In this document: positions 1-8,598 of the stretch, piece by piece
Position numbering within the stretch: the stretch's first letter is position 1
Layout of the letters: each line of letters starts with the position of its first letter
Assembly (NCBI GenBank): GCA_021771035.1
Contig: JAETPU010000027.1
Coordinates: 1 to 55,393, forward strand
Direction: 5' to 3'
Length of the DNA stretch: 55,393 bases
DNA from: Marvinbryantia formatexigens
Lineage (GTDB): Bacteria > Bacillota > Clostridia > Oscillospirales > Ruminococcaceae
Translations under genes and position numbers: made by a program
The notes under the pieces: model-generated
The model's database searches: none
Seen by the model: the letters and a program-made list of their open reading frames with translations, nothing else
Told to the model about the DNA's origin: nothing

Positions 1-108
1 GTCGTTTGCGGGTTGGGTGGTCAAAAGGAGGGAAGGGGAATCGAAACCCCTTCCCTCCTTTTTTATCTTTGGGTACTTTCTGTAACCAGAAAGTACCGCC
101 GCCCGGCA
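1..108. repeat. 108-bp direct repeat, copy 1 (left edge)
   Basis: This stretch is identical base for base to 29539-29646. It holds two inverted repeats: a 16-bp stem (AAAAGGAGGGAAGGGG and its complement, loop AATCGAAA, about 25-64) followed by T residues, which would work as an intrinsic terminator, and a 9-bp stem GTACTTTCT/AGAAAGTAC (73-96). The window starts inside the repeat, so its left end is unknown. Confidence 0.9.
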
Positions 109-307
109 GGGCTTTGGGTAGGAATTGGACGACAGTTTACGTGGGCAGAAAACACCTTTCTATTCCATTTTCGGGAATTATGGAAATCTATTGTTTCAAA
201 AACAGCGGTTTTACTACCCATACAGATTTATCTTCCAATTTCCCTCCCCAACCGCTCAATGCCGGGAGGTGCTCTGGGCTCAATCGAAACGGTAATCCTA
301 CAGCACC

Positions 308-531
308 TCCGTGAGTTTTGAAACAAGTTCAAAACTCCGCAGCTTTCCTGTATGCCGAATGGCACCGGGATGCGTTCAGTTTTATTCTCCGCTTAGCCCC
401 CAGTATTGTTCCGACTACGGAGAATTGAAACTTGTTTCAATTCTCACAAGGGATGCTGGATGACTAAGACCAGGAACAAGCTAAGCGCATCCCGGTGTCC
501 CTTTAGAAGTTTTGGACAAGCCCAAAACTTC
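308..531. repeat. Hairpin-rich intergenic repeat (type A unit)
   Basis: Three short palindromic hairpins lie in this gene-free stretch: GAGTTTTGAA/TTCAAAACTC (about 313-337), GAGAATTGAAA/TTTCAATTCTC (420-445) and GAAGTTTTGG/CCAAAACTTC (506-531). Between the last two, GGGATGCT and GCATCCC are separated by a variable middle. Much the same block occurs in reverse orientation at 2777-2862, and the GAAGTTTTGG hairpin recurs at 2932-2956. The stretch 109-307 shows no gene; it contains weak similarity to 29134-29180. Confidence 0.7.
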
Positions 532-583
532 CGCAACTAATTCTAAATTGTGGTCTGCGCAGTCAGAAATGGGGGAAAGACCT

Positions 584-731
584 GTCAAAGAGGCGTTCCC
601 CCTCTTTGGTATCTCCCCCCTGGGGCAGTTTTTTTCACTCAATTGGCGAAGGCTGATAAACAGCGAATCATCGCAGAATTTATCCACCCTCAGTTTAACT
701 GGGGGATTTTTTCCGCCTGCTCGGCGACATA
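584..731. repeat. Hairpin-rich intergenic repeat (type B unit)
   Basis: A CAAAGAGG/CCTCTTTG hairpin, then a C-run/G-run element and a T-run (586-634), matches 29334-29385, where the stem reads CCCAAGAGG/CCTCTTGGG: both sides of a pair have changed together. The segment 678-731 (TTATCCAC then CAGTTTAACTGGGGGATTTT) closely matches 42308-42361. No coding sequence is convincing here. Confidence 0.65.
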
Positions 732-732
732 G

Positions 733-767
733 AAAAATCCCCCGCGGACGAAAAGTCCGCAGGGGAT
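733..767 (-). terminator. Intrinsic terminator of the rplM-rpsI operon
   Basis: Read on the minus strand, ATCCCCTGCGGAC and GTCCGCGGGGGAT pair as a 13-position stem with one mismatch around a TTTTC loop, followed by a T-run. It sits 15 bp beyond the rpsI stop. Confidence 0.85.
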
Positions 768-781
768 CTGATAGGCAAAAA

Positions 782-1186
782 CTATCTCTTGGAGAACTGG
801 GGAGCGCGGCGGGCTGCTTTGAGTCCGTATTTCTTACGCTCTTTCATTCTCGGGTCACGGGTCAGGAACCCGGCCTTCTTCAGGATAGGACGGAGCTCCT
901 CGCCGTTAAACTGAACCAGAGCTCTGGACAGTCCGTGGCGGATAGCGCCGGCCTGGCCGGTAACGCCGCCGCCTGCAACGGTGGTCTCAATGTCAAACTG
1001 GCCGGCAGTACCGGTGAGCTCCAGCGGCTGGCGAACCAGCAGCTTGAGGGTCTCCAGGCCAAAATAATCGTCAATATCTCTGCCGTTGATGGTGATCTTA
1101 CCAGTTCCGTTGGGATACAGGCGAACACGGGCAACGGAGTGCTTTCTTCTTCCGGTTCCATAGTGATACGGTCTTTTCTCGTACAT
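782..1186 (-). CDS. rpsI: 30S ribosomal protein S9
   Basis: S9 is a small-subunit protein that packs on the 16S rRNA head and reaches the P-site with its C-terminal tail. The 134-residue product has the family signature [14 protein letters not shown] at residues 9-22, a glycine-rich middle ([16 protein letters not shown]) and the basic C-terminus ending SKR that contacts P-site tRNA. The ATG at 1186 was chosen because GGAGGAG lies just upstream and homologues begin close to the YGTGRRK block; an upstream in-frame codon at 1210 would start before this site. It follows rplM by 24 bp in the standard bacterial rplM-rpsI operon. Confidence 0.98.
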   Translation of the reverse strand: MYEKRPYHYGTGRRKHSVARVRLYPNGTGKITINGRDIDDYFGLETLKLLVRQPLELTGTAGQFDIETTVAGGGVTGQAGAIRHGLSRALVQFNGEELRPILKKAGFLTRDPRMKERKKYGLKAARRAPQFSKR

Positions 1187-1210
1187 AGTTTTTTCTCCTC
1201 CTTCCCTCAA

Positions 1211-1639
1211 TTACAGTGTCCAGGCTTCGGGCTTCTGAGCGGCCTGGCCGTGCTGCTCACCCCGGTAAACGCGGCATCTGGTCAAAGAAGCGCGGCCTAC
1301 TGTATTGTCGGGAAGCATCCCCTTAATTGCCAGCATCATAGCTTTCTCCGGGTTCTCCTCCATCAGGTGCTTGTAGGAGATCTCCTTGAGTCCGCCCACC
1401 CATCCGGTGTGATGGCGGTATTTCTTCTGATCCAGCTTTTTGCCGGTCAGAACAGCCTTCTCAGCGTTGATGATGATCACATGATCGCCGCAGTCGCTGT
1501 TGGCAGTAAAGGTGACCTTATGTTTTCCTCTGAGGATGTGAGCGGCGGTTGCAGCGGTACGGCCCAGGGGCTTTCCGGCAGCGTCAATCACATACCATTT
1601 ACGGCTGATATCGCCAGCCTTTGGCATTGTTGTAGACAT
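1211..1639 (-). CDS. rplM: 50S ribosomal protein L13
   Basis: L13 is an early-assembling large-subunit protein that binds 23S rRNA. The 142-residue product shows the expected RKWYVIDAAGKPLGRTA opening (about residues 14-30), the HILRGKHK and GDHVIIINAEKAVLTGKK blocks, and the L13 signature AIKGMLPDNTVGR near residue 108. The ATG at 1639 is preceded by GGGAGG at good spacing. First gene of the rplM-rpsI operon, with a leader of roughly 90 nt from the consensus promoter at 1733-1761. Confidence 0.98.
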   Translation of the reverse strand: MSTTMPKAGDISRKWYVIDAAGKPLGRTAATAAHILRGKHKVTFTANSDCGDHVIIINAEKAVLTGKKLDQKKYRHHTGWVGGLKEISYKHLMEENPEKAMMLAIKGMLPDNTVGRASLTRCRVYRGEQHGQAAQKPEAWTL

Positions 1640-1732
1640 GGTTTTTTCCTCCCGTTGTTTTCTGGTGGCCGAATAGAATTCGTCCGGTATTCTTAACATC
1701 TCGATGATACAGACGTTAAATCAGCAAGTTAT

Positions 1733-1761
1733 ATTATAGTATGGCATCCCACCTGTGTCAA
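1733..1761 (-). promoter_or_regulatory. Sigma-A promoter of rplM-rpsI
   Basis: On the minus strand a perfect consensus pair is visible: TTGACA (1756-1761), exactly 17 bp, then TATAAT (1733-1738). Its position, about 95 bp before the rplM start, and the high expected expression of ribosomal proteins support it. Confidence 0.9.
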
Positions 1762-1989
1762 GGACTTTTTCCCAAAATTTCAAACTACAAAGTAGTATCT
1801 TTTATTTTCTCCTGTTTTTGCCCAATATCTCTGCCTGGCTCGCCTGCCATTTCATCAAAAAACACTGTCCTTCTTCGTCACTATTGCCTGCAAGCACCAG
1901 ATGATGTAAACTATCAGGGTAGGATTTTTCGCGGTATAAAAACGCACAATCGAAACCGCTGCAGCCCAGGAAAGGAACGGGTACTGAAT

Positions 1990-2700
1990 ATGCAGGAAAT
2001 TTTAGGCCTGGCCCGGCGCGCCGTCCAGGAATACCATATGATAGCCCCAGGGGACCGGATTGCCGTTGGAGTCAGCGGAGGCAAGGATTCCGTGGTGCTA
2101 TTGGCGGCCCTGGCCCAGCTGCGCCGCTTTTTAGGCGTCCCCTTCGAGGTGGTCGCCATTACCGCCGATTTGCAGGTGAACAATACTCCCGGGGATTTTT
2201 CCAGTATCCAGCGGCTGTGCGAGGGTTTCGATGTGGAATACCACATCCGGCGCACGGATCTGTGGGATATTGTGTTCAACGTCCGTAAAGAGTCTAACCC
2301 CTGCAGCCTTTGTTCCCGCATGAAGCGGGGGCTGCTGCACGATATGGTCAAGTCCCTGGGCTGCAATAAGCTGGCCCTGGGCCATCATGCGGACGACGCG
2401 GTGGAAACCTTTCTGATGAACCTATTTAATGAAGGGCGCATCGGCTGCTTTTCCCCGGTGACCTACCTTTCCCGCAAGGATATCACCATGATCCGCCCCC
2501 TGGTACTGGCTACGGAGCGCCAGATTCAGCGCGCGGCCCGCCGGGAGGCCTTCCCGGTTGTCTCCTCCGGGTGCCCGGCGGATGGGCATACCCAGCGCCA
2601 AAGCACCAAGGAATGGCTGGCAAGGCTGGAGCAGGAGCGTCCGGGGGTGAAAAAACAAATCTTCGGGGCCATGCGCCGGGGACATATCAGCGGTTGGTAA
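1990..2700 (+). CDS. TtcA-family tRNA thiolation ATPase (PP-loop)
   Basis: This is a PP-loop ATP pyrophosphatase of the TtcA group, which adenylates and thiolates tRNA bases (in characterised members, cytidine 32 to 2-thiocytidine) using an iron-sulfur cluster. The 236-residue product has the PP-loop SGGKDS at residues 29-34, a CSLC motif at about 105-108 that with a third cysteine near 196 (SSGCPADG) matches the family's cluster ligands, and the GHHADD motif. The ATG at 1990 lies downstream of AAAGGAA; homologues start just before the LARRAV helix. The reading frame stays open further upstream, but that part looks non-coding. The exact nucleoside modified cannot be read from sequence. Confidence 0.85.
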   Translation: MQEILGLARRAVQEYHMIAPGDRIAVGVSGGKDSVVLLAALAQLRRFLGVPFEVVAITADLQVNNTPGDFSSIQRLCEGFDVEYHIRRTDLWDIVFNVRKESNPCSLCSRMKRGLLHDMVKSLGCNKLALGHHADDAVETFLMNLFNEGRIGCFSPVTYLSRKDITMIRPLVLATERQIQRAARREAFPVVSSGCPADGHTQRQSTKEWLARLEQERPGVKKQIFGAMRRGHISGW

Positions 2701-2714
2701 CCATAAATTGAAAA

Positions 2715-2757
2715 CGCAAAAGCGGAAGGGGAGTTCCCTTCCGCTTTTACGTTTTTT
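2715..2757 (+). terminator. Intrinsic terminator
   Basis: AAAAGCGGAAGGG and CCCTTCCGCTTTT form a long stem around GAGTT, flanked by ACGTTTTTT. It lies 15 bp after the thiolation gene stop. Confidence 0.88.
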
Positions 2758-2776
2758 ACCGCCCAACCCACAGACT

Positions 2777-3010
2777 TCAAAGGGACGCCGGGATGCGTTA
2801 AGCCATCTTTAGTCTTAGTCATTCAGCATCCCTTATAAGAATTGAAACAGGTTTCAATTCTCTGTAGTTAATGCCAGTAGAAAAGTGCGCAAAGACTATA
2901 AAGCAAGTCTGAAGATTTGTTTATATCTACGGAAGTTTTGGCTTGTCCAAAACTTCAAAGGGACGCTGAGAGGCTAAGATATAAACTGAACTGCGGGCGT
3001 CCCGGTGCCC
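2777..3010. repeat. Hairpin-rich intergenic repeats (inverted type A units)
   Basis: 2777-2862 is an inverted, diverged copy of the 420-503 block: the GCATCCC half comes first, then the AGAATTGAAAC/GTTTCAATTCT hairpin (2838-2861). A GAAGTTTTGG-type hairpin follows at 2932-2956, then AAGGGACGCTG and GGGCGTCCC. No gene fits between the thiolation gene terminator and 3017. Confidence 0.7.
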
Positions 3011-3016
3011 CCGCGG

Positions 3017-4972
3017 CTAATTCTTGCCAAAGAGATTGCTGAAAAAACTGCCCACTTTATCCCAAAAACTCTGGGGCTTCTGATCCTCCTCCTGTTTTTC
3101 CTGGGTATCCGTTTTTGTTTGGGGCGCTGTTACCTTGGCGATAAATTTTACCGTGGTGTCGGCATTCTCCGGCGCACCGGAGAAGGTACGGTACTCCTGG
3201 GCGCTCTGCTGCAGCACATCGCCCAGCTCAAGGGCCGTATCCAGCCTGTCAATCAGGTCCGTATCGCATAGGGTGTCGATTCCATCCGTCTTAAATTGAG
3301 TCATACCATCGCTGAGTTCTCCGGTTTTTTCCGCCAATTCTCCCGTGGCATCCTGAAACGCCCCAGCCGCCTGACGAATGGTGGAGGAAGCGCCCTTGAG
3401 AGTCTCAAGTCCGGACTGCAGGGTCTGGGCCCCCTCGTCTGCGGACTCGCTGCCTGCCGCCAGGGCCAGGATAGCGCCGGTCAGCGTCTTGGGATTGGCC
3501 GGATCGTCATCCGGGGAATACAGGGCGCCGATTAAGGTGTTCACAGAGCCCATGAGCTCTCCGGACAATGCCTGGATCTCCCTGAGCGAGGACTCCAGCT
3601 TCTGCAGCTTGGAGAAATCCAGCTGCGACATCATCTGGGAAATCTGCCCGGCGGCCTGCTTCTGAATCTGGCCGATGGCACTCAGGATCGCCTTTGCCTG
3701 CTGCTGCTCCTGCGGGGAGCCCGCAAGCATCTGCTGCAGGGATTTCCCGGTTAATATCTGAGTGGCAGCATCCGCGGACCCATTGCTCACCTGTTGGATA
3801 GCCGCCCCCAGCTGCTGTTCTATGGCAGAAAGATCCGGAATCTGCATCCCGTCCAAAAGCTTTTCCAGTTCCTGCATCTTCTGCACCAGCTCCTGCTGCT
3901 TGGAGGAAGCCCCCTGTATCCCGGGAACCAATTCCCCAGTCACCTTGCCCTTGAGTGCCGCGATGGCCTCCTTGAGCTGACGGGTTCCCTCACGCAGCTT
4001 TCCCGCTCCCTGCAGGGCGTCCATGAGCCCGGAATCGAACTCCTGGTAGCTGCTGGTAAAGGTCCCCATTTTCGCGTCAAACTGCCCCATAGCGTCACTG
4101 AGTGCCCCAGTTCCGTCCTCAAGCTGCTCGGAGGCCGCTTGAAGCTCCTCCATCCCCTCGCTGAGCTGGGTGAGCTTGTCGTTCAGGTTAATTTCCTTGA
4201 GCTCCACTAAATTGGTGGCGGCCGCCATCATGATGGTGGGCATTGAGAAATTTTCTGTTTTGGCCTGAATCGTGAAGGTATCCTGCAGCTGGTCCTCAAA
4301 GTCCTTCAGTTCCTCAGGCAAAATCCCCTGGAAATTCTCCTTCATGCCCGGCAGGCTCACCAGGGAGAGAAGCTGGTTGTTGTCGTCGGAGATAAGCTTA
4401 TGCTCCCCGCAATGGACGTTCTGGAACGTATCCGCGGGCAAATCCAGTACCAGCGCCACAGCAAAGGGCGTATAGATCTCCCGGTCCTGCCCTGCCACGG
4501 TTTTCGTATGCTTTTCCCGGTTTTCCAGCTGAATGGTGATGGTGATATCCCCACTCTTTCCCATCAGGTCCTCAGCTAAGATTTCTTTCCCATTGAGGGT
4601 GTAGGTAATTTTTGTCTCAATCGGAAGCTGCTTGTCAGTGGTTCCGGTATAGTACACATCATTGTCCTGGGTATCCCAGCGCAAGGTGTCTCCATCTGTC
4701 TTGGGAGCCAAATCGGACTTCACATTTTCGATTCCGGACAGCTGGCTGCGGTCCTCCACAGAGTCTACGCCACTGTCCGCGTGCAGCCAGCAGCTCACAG
4801 TCTCATTCTGGACGCTTCCGTCCGGGCCCAGGATGACATACACGCTCTCATCCTTACTGACTGGTGCAGCGCTCTGGGAATCCCCAGCTGCAAACACCGT
4901 TGTGGAACAAACCAGAGCCGCCGCCAGCACAACTGACAAAGCTCGTTTCATACCTTTCATCTCAATCATCAT
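3017..4972 (-). CDS. Secreted coiled-coil protein, YhgE/MMPL partner type
   Basis: A 651-residue exported protein of unknown biochemical role. Residues 1-29 form a signal peptide (basic start, LSVVLAAALVCSTTVFA, likely cleavage after FAA). An N-terminal globular part of about 230 residues is followed by a long region (about 255-590) dense in Leu, Gln, Gly and Ala with regular hydrophobic spacing of the X-Leu-X-X-Gly type seen in YhgE-like proteins, interrupted by extracytoplasmic turn-like linkers. A Gln/Lys-rich linker and amphipathic WDKVGSFFSNLF tail close it. It lies downstream of the MMPL exporter gene in the same direction, 155 bp away, and is very probably its periplasm-side or surface partner under the same TetR control. 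Start: ATG 4972 follows GAGGAAAGGA; in-frame ATGs follow closely. Confidence 0.75.
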   Translation of the reverse strand: MMIEMKGMKRALSVVLAAALVCSTTVFAAGDSQSAAPVSKDESVYVILGPDGSVQNETVSCWLHADSGVDSVEDRSQLSGIENVKSDLAPKTDGDTLRWDTQDNDVYYTGTTDKQLPIETKITYTLNGKEILAEDLMGKSGDITITIQLENREKHTKTVAGQDREIYTPFAVALVLDLPADTFQNVHCGEHKLISDDNNQLLSLVSLPGMKENFQGILPEELKDFEDQLQDTFTIQAKTENFSMPTIMMAAATNLVELKEINLNDKLTQLSEGMEELQAASEQLEDGTGALSDAMGQFDAKMGTFTSSYQEFDSGLMDALQGAGKLREGTRQLKEAIAALKGKVTGELVPGIQGASSKQQELVQKMQELEKLLDGMQIPDLSAIEQQLGAAIQQVSNGSADAATQILTGKSLQQMLAGSPQEQQQAKAILSAIGQIQKQAAGQISQMMSQLDFSKLQKLESSLREIQALSGELMGSVNTLIGALYSPDDDPANPKTLTGAILALAAGSESADEGAQTLQSGLETLKGASSTIRQAAGAFQDATGELAEKTGELSDGMTQFKTDGIDTLCDTDLIDRLDTALELGDVLQQSAQEYRTFSGAPENADTTVKFIAKVTAPQTKTDTQEKQEEDQKPQSFWDKVGSFFSNLFGKN

Positions 4973-5127
4973 TCCTTTCCTCAGCGGTACCGCTTTCCCC
5001 CTGTAAAACCGGCCTGTAGGGGCCGCAAGGGCAAAGCGCGGATTGTCAATTCAATATGTTTTCCCGGCTTTTCCATTCAGTCAGGGAGCCGGGAGGTGCG
5101 GCACCCCAACGGTGGGGGCCGCCTGTT

Positions 5128-7239
5128 TCAGGCGGTTTTTCCCTTGGCCTTTTTGGGCTTCTTTTGCAGCCAGTCGTAGCTGGTCTTTTCCATGAGCCCC
5201 GAAAAGATAATCAGCAGCGAGGGCAGGATAAAGATGATGGTGAGCATACTGACGATAGCGCCCCGGGACATCATCATGCACAGGCTCTTAATCATATCCA
5301 TATCGGAAATCATCGCCACGCCCACAGTGGCCAGAAAGAACGCCAGGCCGCTGGTGAGAATAGAGGGCGAGCAGTTTTCAATCGCTCTCTGCGCCGCCTG
5401 CTTGCGGTCGTAGCCCAGGATACGCTCCTCCCGGAAGCGGTTGGTCATCAGGATAGCATAGTCGATAGTGGCGCCCAGCTGGATGGTCCCGATGACGATG
5501 CTGGAGATAAAGGGAATGGTGGTTCCTGTAAAGAACGGCATTCCCATATTGATGGTGATGGCGGATTCGATTGCCAGCACCAGCAAAAACGGCACCGAGC
5601 CGGAGCGGAACACAATGGCGATAATGAGGAACACCGCTAAAATCGAGGTGATATTCACACTCTTAAAGTCGTTGTCCGCCACCTGGATGAGATCCTTGGT
5701 CATAGGCGCCTCGCCGGTCACCAGGGCATTTGGATCGTATTCCTTGAGAATGGCGTTCATCTCATCCAGCTGCCGGTTCTGCTCATCGCTGGCGGTTTGA
5801 TACTCCGAATTGAGCACCAGGATCTCCTTGCCCGCCTTGTTGAGCCCGTCATGGAGCTCCTGAGGAAGAAAATTCTCAGGGATGGCCCCGCCCAGATATT
5901 TTTCCAGGGAGATCACCTGCGCCACGCCGTCCAGCTCCTGGAGCCGGGAGGACATCTCCTTGACCTGCGCGTTGGAGAGGGTTTCGTCCACCAAAATAAA
6001 GTCCGTGGCTGTCATATGGAATTCATCCTTGAGCTTCTGGTTTCCCTGGGACGAGATTAAATCCGACGGCAGGGAATCCAGCAGGTTATAGTACACCTTG
6101 GAATGGGTCTGCCCATAACCGAAGGGGATGATGAGCACCAAAAACAGCGCCAGAATGGCCACATAGTGGCGCACCACAAATCCGGAGGCCTTTTTCAGTT
6201 TTGGAATGATAGTCCGGTGGCGCCAGCGCTCGATGTAGCGGTCCAGCACCAGGATCAGCGCCGGAAGAATGGTCACTGTACAGAGGACCCCCAGCACAAC
6301 GCCCTTGGCCATTACAATGCCGATATCCCGTCCCAATGTCAGGGACATGGTGCACATAGCCAGGAATCCTGCGATAGTGGTCAGCGAACTTCCCGAAATG
6401 GAGGAGAAGGTTTTGCAGATAGCCGAAGCCATGGCTTCGTCATGGCTGGCGCAGCAGAGCTTTTCCTCCTCGTACCGGTGCAGCAGGAAGATGGAGAAGT
6501 CCATGGTAACCGCCAGCTGGAGCACCGCGGCCAGCGCCTTGGTGATAAAGGAGATCTCCCCCAAAAAGAAGTTGGTTCCAAAGTTATAAATCACCGCACA
6601 CCCGATGCCAATGAGAAACACAAAGGGGATCAGTGTGGATTCCATGCTCAAAAACAGGATGATGAGCACCAGCACCACCGCCACCAAGGTGTAAATGGGC
6701 ATCTCCTGATCCACCAGGGTCTTGGTGTCCTGGGATACCGCCGCCATTCCGCCGATAAAGCAGTCCCTGCCCAAAACCTGTTTCATCTGCCCGATGGCAT
6801 CCATGGTGCTCTTGGAGGAGATGGTGTCCCCAAACGTCACCAGAATCAGAGTGGAGTCGCTCTCTCCGTAGAAAATGTCCTGGACATCCTGGGGAAGCAT
6901 TTCCCGGGGAATACTGATATCGGAAAAGTCGTCCACCCAGACCACCTGATCCACACCGTCTATTTTCCCGATGTCCTCCTTCAGGTTCACCACCTGCCAG
7001 TCCGGCATATTTTCTACCGTCACCATGGCGGTGCTTGCCATTTTGTAGTCGTTCTCCAATATTTGCTCCCCCAGCACCGATTCCAAATCCGCCGGCAGAT
7101 AGCTGAGGATATCATAGTTGATATGCGTCGCCGCCGCGCCCAGCACGGACGGGATCAGCAGAACCGCCGCCAGAATCAGCACGAAAATCCGGTGCTTCAC
7201 CAGGAACTCCGCAAATCGTTTCAAGTGTGTTTCCCCCAT
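5128..7239 (-). CDS. MMPL/RND-family efflux or lipid exporter
   Basis: A proton-driven RND-superfamily transporter of the MMPL branch, 703 residues with two homologous halves. Each half has one N-terminal membrane helix (FVLILAAVLLIPSVLGAAA; YVAILALFLVLIIPFGYG), an extracellular domain of roughly 150 residues, and a cluster of five helices, giving about 12 segments. Conserved acidic residues lie in the helix-4 positions (TMDFSIFLLHRY and TIDYAILMTNRFREE), as expected for the proton relay. The ATG at 7239 has GAGGAA very close; a TTG 18 bp downstream preceded by GGGGGA is an alternative start. The promoter at 7361-7389 with three operators indicates repression by the divergent TetR. The substrate is unknown; membrane-active drugs or lipids are typical of the family. 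Confidence 0.88.
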   Translation of the reverse strand: MGETHLKRFAEFLVKHRIFVLILAAVLLIPSVLGAAATHINYDILSYLPADLESVLGEQILENDYKMASTAMVTVENMPDWQVVNLKEDIGKIDGVDQVVWVDDFSDISIPREMLPQDVQDIFYGESDSTLILVTFGDTISSKSTMDAIGQMKQVLGRDCFIGGMAAVSQDTKTLVDQEMPIYTLVAVVLVLIILFLSMESTLIPFVFLIGIGCAVIYNFGTNFFLGEISFITKALAAVLQLAVTMDFSIFLLHRYEEEKLCCASHDEAMASAICKTFSSISGSSLTTIAGFLAMCTMSLTLGRDIGIVMAKGVVLGVLCTVTILPALILVLDRYIERWRHRTIIPKLKKASGFVVRHYVAILALFLVLIIPFGYGQTHSKVYYNLLDSLPSDLISSQGNQKLKDEFHMTATDFILVDETLSNAQVKEMSSRLQELDGVAQVISLEKYLGGAIPENFLPQELHDGLNKAGKEILVLNSEYQTASDEQNRQLDEMNAILKEYDPNALVTGEAPMTKDLIQVADNDFKSVNITSILAVFLIIAIVFRSGSVPFLLVLAIESAITINMGMPFFTGTTIPFISSIVIGTIQLGATIDYAILMTNRFREERILGYDRKQAAQRAIENCSPSILTSGLAFFLATVGVAMISDMDMIKSLCMMMSRGAIVSMLTIIFILPSLLIIFSGLMEKTSYDWLQKKPKKAKGKTA

Positions 7240-7338
7240 TTCCTCGCCGCGGGATTCCAAGCGTGCCGCGGTTCCCCCCGCCATTTTGGGAAGAGCCCTG
7301 CGCCCTATTGTGCCCGCCGCTGTGATAGTTCCAAACGA

Positions 7339-7412
7339 CTGACTAACAGTCAACACTGATAGTATACGCAGAAAATGACTAATCGTCAATCCTAAAATTG
7401 ACCAATAGTCAA
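7339..7412 (-). promoter_or_regulatory. Exporter promoter with three TetR-type operators
   Basis: On the minus strand, TTGACG (7384-7389), 17 bp, TATACT (7361-7366) form a sigma-A promoter. Three copies of the palindrome TTGAC-N5-GTCAA are present: TTGACTATTGGTCAA (7398-7412), TTGACGATTAGTCAT (7375-7389) and TTGACTGTTAGTCAG (7339-7353). Site 2 covers the -35 box, site 3 covers the likely transcript start, and site 1 lies just upstream. This is the layout of a tightly repressed promoter; the TetR gene at 7951 is the obvious candidate regulator. Confidence 0.8.
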
Positions 7413-7472
7413 TCCGTTTTTTCCGTCCCTTTTATGCAACTGAGAAAATTTGCGCATTCCCGCCTGCATCCA

Positions 7473-7502
7473 TTGCAAAAGTGGACAAGGTGCCCGTATA
7501 AT
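7473..7502 (+). promoter_or_regulatory. Possible promoter for the TetR gene
   Basis: TTGCAA (7473-7478), 18 bp, TATAAT (7497-7502) is the only clear sigma-A-like pair between the operators and the regulator gene. It implies a leader of about 440 nt. The GC-rich stretch 7503-7950 has open frames on both strands but none with a ribosome site or family resemblance, so I read it as non-coding. Confidence 0.5.
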
Positions 7503-7950
7503 GAGGATAAGACAAGAAAATCCCGGCGCCAATACCGGTTTGCGTCCCGGGCCGGCACAAGCCCTGTCCCGTTTCGGTACCGAAACCCGCCGCGGGCAGC
7601 GCTCTCTTTCCCCGCTTTGCCGGTATACCGCGGCAAATCCCGCTGTCGTTTTCCTCAAGCAGGGTATGGCGGTTCGGGATGCCGTGGCCCCGGCTGTTCT
7701 GCTATGGTATCCGCAGCCGGGGCGTCCAAGCACGGTTTCACGCGGATACGCCCGCAGCTGCTGCGAGAGGCTAAACGGGGGCAAAGGGTACGCCGGCTCA
7801 TCCCGGGCACCGGCAGCGGCACTCTCAAAGGCTCTTCGACTGTCAAGGGCCTTCCATCTCTGTCAACCGGTGTACTCCGGTACGTTTCAAACACAAATCC
7901 GATTCACCTGCTGAGCCCGCCAGCTCAATATGACCGGAAAGGAAATGACC

Positions 7951-8544
7951 ATGAGCGCAATCAGCCAAAGCCAAAAGAACCAAAAACGCCAGAGCATCAT
8001 GCAGGCCGCCTATGAATGCTTTCTGCACAACGGCATTCATAAGACCTCCATCGATGAAATTGTCAAACGGGCCAATGTGGCAAAGGGCACTTTTTATCAC
8101 TATTTTAAGGATAAAAACGATGTGTCCCAGCAGATCTTTGTGTCCCTGAGCAAAAAGGTAATCACCAACGCCTACCGGGAGGTCCGCCGGCAGCAGCTGA
8201 CGGATTATCTGGATATCACCATTGCCTTTGTGGACAGCATCGTCGAGTTTTTCCGCCGCAACAAGCTGATGCTCAAGCTTTTGGAGCGCAATTTTTCCTG
8301 GCCTCTCATTGAAAGCCGGCTCAGCCAGGCTCCGGAGGACGAGGAGCTCAGAGAGATCATGGAAATTTTGCTGAATAACCCCTATCAGCCGGGCAGAAGC
8401 AGGGACGAGGTGTTCCAAATCCTCTTCTCCATCATCGCCCTGTGCGGTTCCGTATGCTATTCCAGCATCATGCAGAGCGAACCTACGGATATTGACCATA
8501 TGAAGCCTGTCCTCTATGGGATGATCCGCAAAATCTTACAGTAA
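7951..8544 (+). CDS. TetR-family transcriptional regulator
   Basis: A 197-residue TetR-type repressor. The N-terminal helix-turn-helix is clear: ILQAAYE-like first helix (SIMQAAYECFLHNG), then TSIDEIVKRANVAKGTFYHYFKDK (about residues 31-54), with the YHYF motif that docks on DNA. The remainder is the helical ligand-binding and dimerisation domain. Of three nearby in-frame ATGs (7930, 7945, 7951) the last is best placed after GGAAAGGA. It faces the MMPL exporter operon across about 560 bp and very likely represses it through the three palindromes at 7339-7412, with a hydrophobic compound as inducer. Confidence 0.9.
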   Translation: MSAISQSQKNQKRQSIMQAAYECFLHNGIHKTSIDEIVKRANVAKGTFYHYFKDKNDVSQQIFVSLSKKVITNAYREVRRQQLTDYLDITIAFVDSIVEFFRRNKLMLKLLERNFSWPLIESRLSQAPEDEELREIMEILLNNPYQPGRSRDEVFQILFSIIALCGSVCYSSIMQSEPTDIDHMKPVLYGMIRKILQ

Positions 8545-8562
8545 AGGTTCCAAAGCCTCCCC

Positions 8563-8598
8563 TCCCGATCCGGTACCAATCCGGATCGGGATTTTTTA
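8563..8598 (+). terminator. Intrinsic terminator after the TetR gene
   Basis: TCCCGATCCGG pairs perfectly with CCGGATCGGGA across a 7-nt loop, followed by TTTTTTAT. Confidence 0.9.

Noticed and set aside
512-1696. Long open frame opposite rpsI and rplM
   Set aside because: It is the antisense shadow of two certain ribosomal protein genes and has no ribosome site or family resemblance.
6103-7359. 418-codon open frame on the plus strand inside the MMPL gene
   Set aside because: Composition (His, Gln, Asp rich) is typical of the complement of a membrane protein gene; the MMPL reading is certain.
7450-7914. Open frames between the exporter operators and the TetR gene
   Set aside because: Several overlapping frames in GC-rich DNA on both strands; none has a ribosome site or family motif.
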